Origin: Comamonas sp. lk
GTDB taxonomy: Bacteria; Pseudomonadota; Gammaproteobacteria; Burkholderiales; Burkholderiaceae_C
Length of the DNA: 50,882 nt
Assembly: GCA_945925985.1 (NCBI GenBank)
Contig: CAMELV010000029.1
Coordinates: 1 to 50,882, forward strand
Direction: 5' to 3'
This document shows positions 50,115 to 50,882 of the stretch, piece by piece (the stretch's first letter is position 1; every line of letters starts with the position of its first letter). The notes beneath the pieces are model-generated. The model did not search any database, was not told the DNA's origin, and worked only from the letters and a program-made list of their open reading frames with translations. The translations under genes were made by a program, and so were the position numbers.

Positions 50115-50882
50115 ATGCCTTTGATCAAAGACTTGATCCACATCCCTGAGCGGGTGCACCAGGGCGACTTCGTCCTCCAACTGTCCAAGGGCGTCACCGA
50201 GCCCGAGCAGACGCTGCGCGACTACGTCGTCACACCGCAGTTGGTGGATGCCTTCAGCAACGCCATGGGCTTCATCCAGCAGGCGGTGCAGACCGGTGGC
50301 AGCAAGGCGGCCTACCTGCACGGCAGTTTCGGCTCGGGCAAGAGCCACTTCATGGCGGTGCTGAACCTGCTGCTGGCCGGCAACACGCAGGCTCGCGCCA
50401 CGCCAGAGCTGGCCGACGTCGTGGCGCGTCACAGCTGGACTGAAGGGCGCAAGTTCCTGCTGGTGCCGTACCACATGATCGGCGCGCGCGACATGGAGTC
50501 GGCCATCCTCGGCCAATACGCCGACTTCGTGCGCAAGAAGCACCCCAACGCGCCAGTGCCCGGCTTCTATCTCGCAGAAGGCCTGTTCAAGGATGCCCGC
50601 GACCTGCGCGCGCAGATCGGTGACGGGTCCTTCTTCACCAAGCTCAACGTTGGCGCTACCGGTGGTGGTGGCGGCGGCGGTGGTGGCGGTTGGGGCGAGT
50701 TCGACAGCGGGTGGGACGCGGTCAGCTTTGAAGCCGCCATGCTGGAGCCACCCAACGGCGAAGAGCGCTCGCGGCTGGTAGGGGACCTGATCACGCAGTT
50801 CTTCTCGGCTTACCGCACGCTGGCGGGCAGCGGGGAGTCGTTCGTATCGTTAGACGATGGCCTGAGCATCATGAGCCGCCAC
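50115..50882 (+). CDS. pglY: BREX-2 ATPase PglY, 5' part
   Basis: Starts at ATG 50115 after a GAGGGAG ribosome site and runs off the right end (256 codons visible). The N-terminus MPLIKDLIHIPERVHQGDFV and the Walker A LHGSFGSGKSHFMAVLN (near residue 77) match PglY, a large P-loop ATPase of BREX type 2 (about 1,200 residues). A run of ten glycines (residues 183-192) follows TKLNVGAT. Its position after pglX is normal, but four genes (mqsR, mqsA, secB-like, fic) stand between. Confidence 0.88.
   Translation, partial: MPLIKDLIHIPERVHQGDFVLQLSKGVTEPEQTLRDYVVTPQLVDAFSNAMGFIQQAVQTGGSKAAYLHGSFGSGKSHFMAVLNLLLAGNTQARATPELADVVARHSWTEGRKFLLVPYHMIGARDMESAILGQYADFVRKKHPNAPVPGFYLAEGLFKDARDLRAQIGDGSFFTKLNVGATGGGGGGGGGGWGEFDSGWDAVSFEAAMLEPPNGEERSRLVGDLITQFFSAYRTLAGSGESFVSLDDGLSIMSRH

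Noticed and set aside
50567..50794. Proline-rich minus-strand frame near the right end
   Set aside because: The poly-Pro run is the antisense of the Gly10 tract of pglY.

Overview
The window is high-GC DNA from a betaproteobacterium, most likely Burkholderiales (Comamonadaceae-like). The basis is the gene order folC-dedD-cvpA-purF-metZ-gltX, the E. coli-type argG, several Tat-exported binding proteins, and composite dispersed repeats of a kind I associate with that family. No sequence search was run, so the taxonomic call is inference.

Layout. 1-4,400: a 5'-truncated S8 autotransporter protease, a UbiB/ABC1 kinase and a GNAT acetyltransferase. 4,486-7,276: an MtfA-type metallopeptidase, a small antitoxin/PIN-toxin pair and a class II Fic protein; the last two have palindromes at their start codons. 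7,326-9,204: an orphan Tat-type binding protein, a terminator and tRNA-Asp, tRNA-Glu and tRNA-Ala. 9,281-15,991 (minus strand): folC, a SPOR protein (DedD), cvpA, purF, metZ and gltX, a compact housekeeping block. 16,031-22,166: a Spx/ArsC-like protein, argG, an NDUFA9-like epimerase, murB, YajQ, a degenerate HD-GYP protein and plsY. 22,254-29,449: a SulP transporter and a probable taurine block (tauBC, a MocR/TauR-type regulator, and an NTF2-like protein with an FAD oxidoreductase resembling TauX/TauY). 29,553-37,726: a dipeptide-type ABC transporter with an amidohydrolase and a CobW-type GTPase.

37,707 to the right end is a defence island. A HepT/MntA toxin-antitoxin pair lies between two 94-bp direct repeats. 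A type 2 BREX (Pgl) locus follows: a small HTH protein, pglW, pglX and the beginning of pglY, which runs off the window; pglZ and the rest would lie beyond. Two things make this locus unusual. First, pglX is interrupted by one in-frame amber codon at 46,274-46,276, and the same frame continues for 253 more sense codons of recognisable PglX C-terminus. Second, a complete toxin-antitoxin-chaperone operon (MqsR toxin, MqsA antitoxin with a C-terminal extension, SecB-like chaperone) and a class II Fic protein sit between pglX and pglY. The gene overlaps (HTH/pglW, pglW/pglX, mqsR/mqsA, mqsA/secB, each 4 nt) indicate tight translational coupling within each sub-module.

Likely working scheme (inference): PglW, PglX and PglY form part of the BREX-2 machinery; the TAC module and the Fic protein are candidate back-up or guard modules. 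The amber codon raises the question of whether this BREX is off, is controlled by readthrough, or works with a split PglX.
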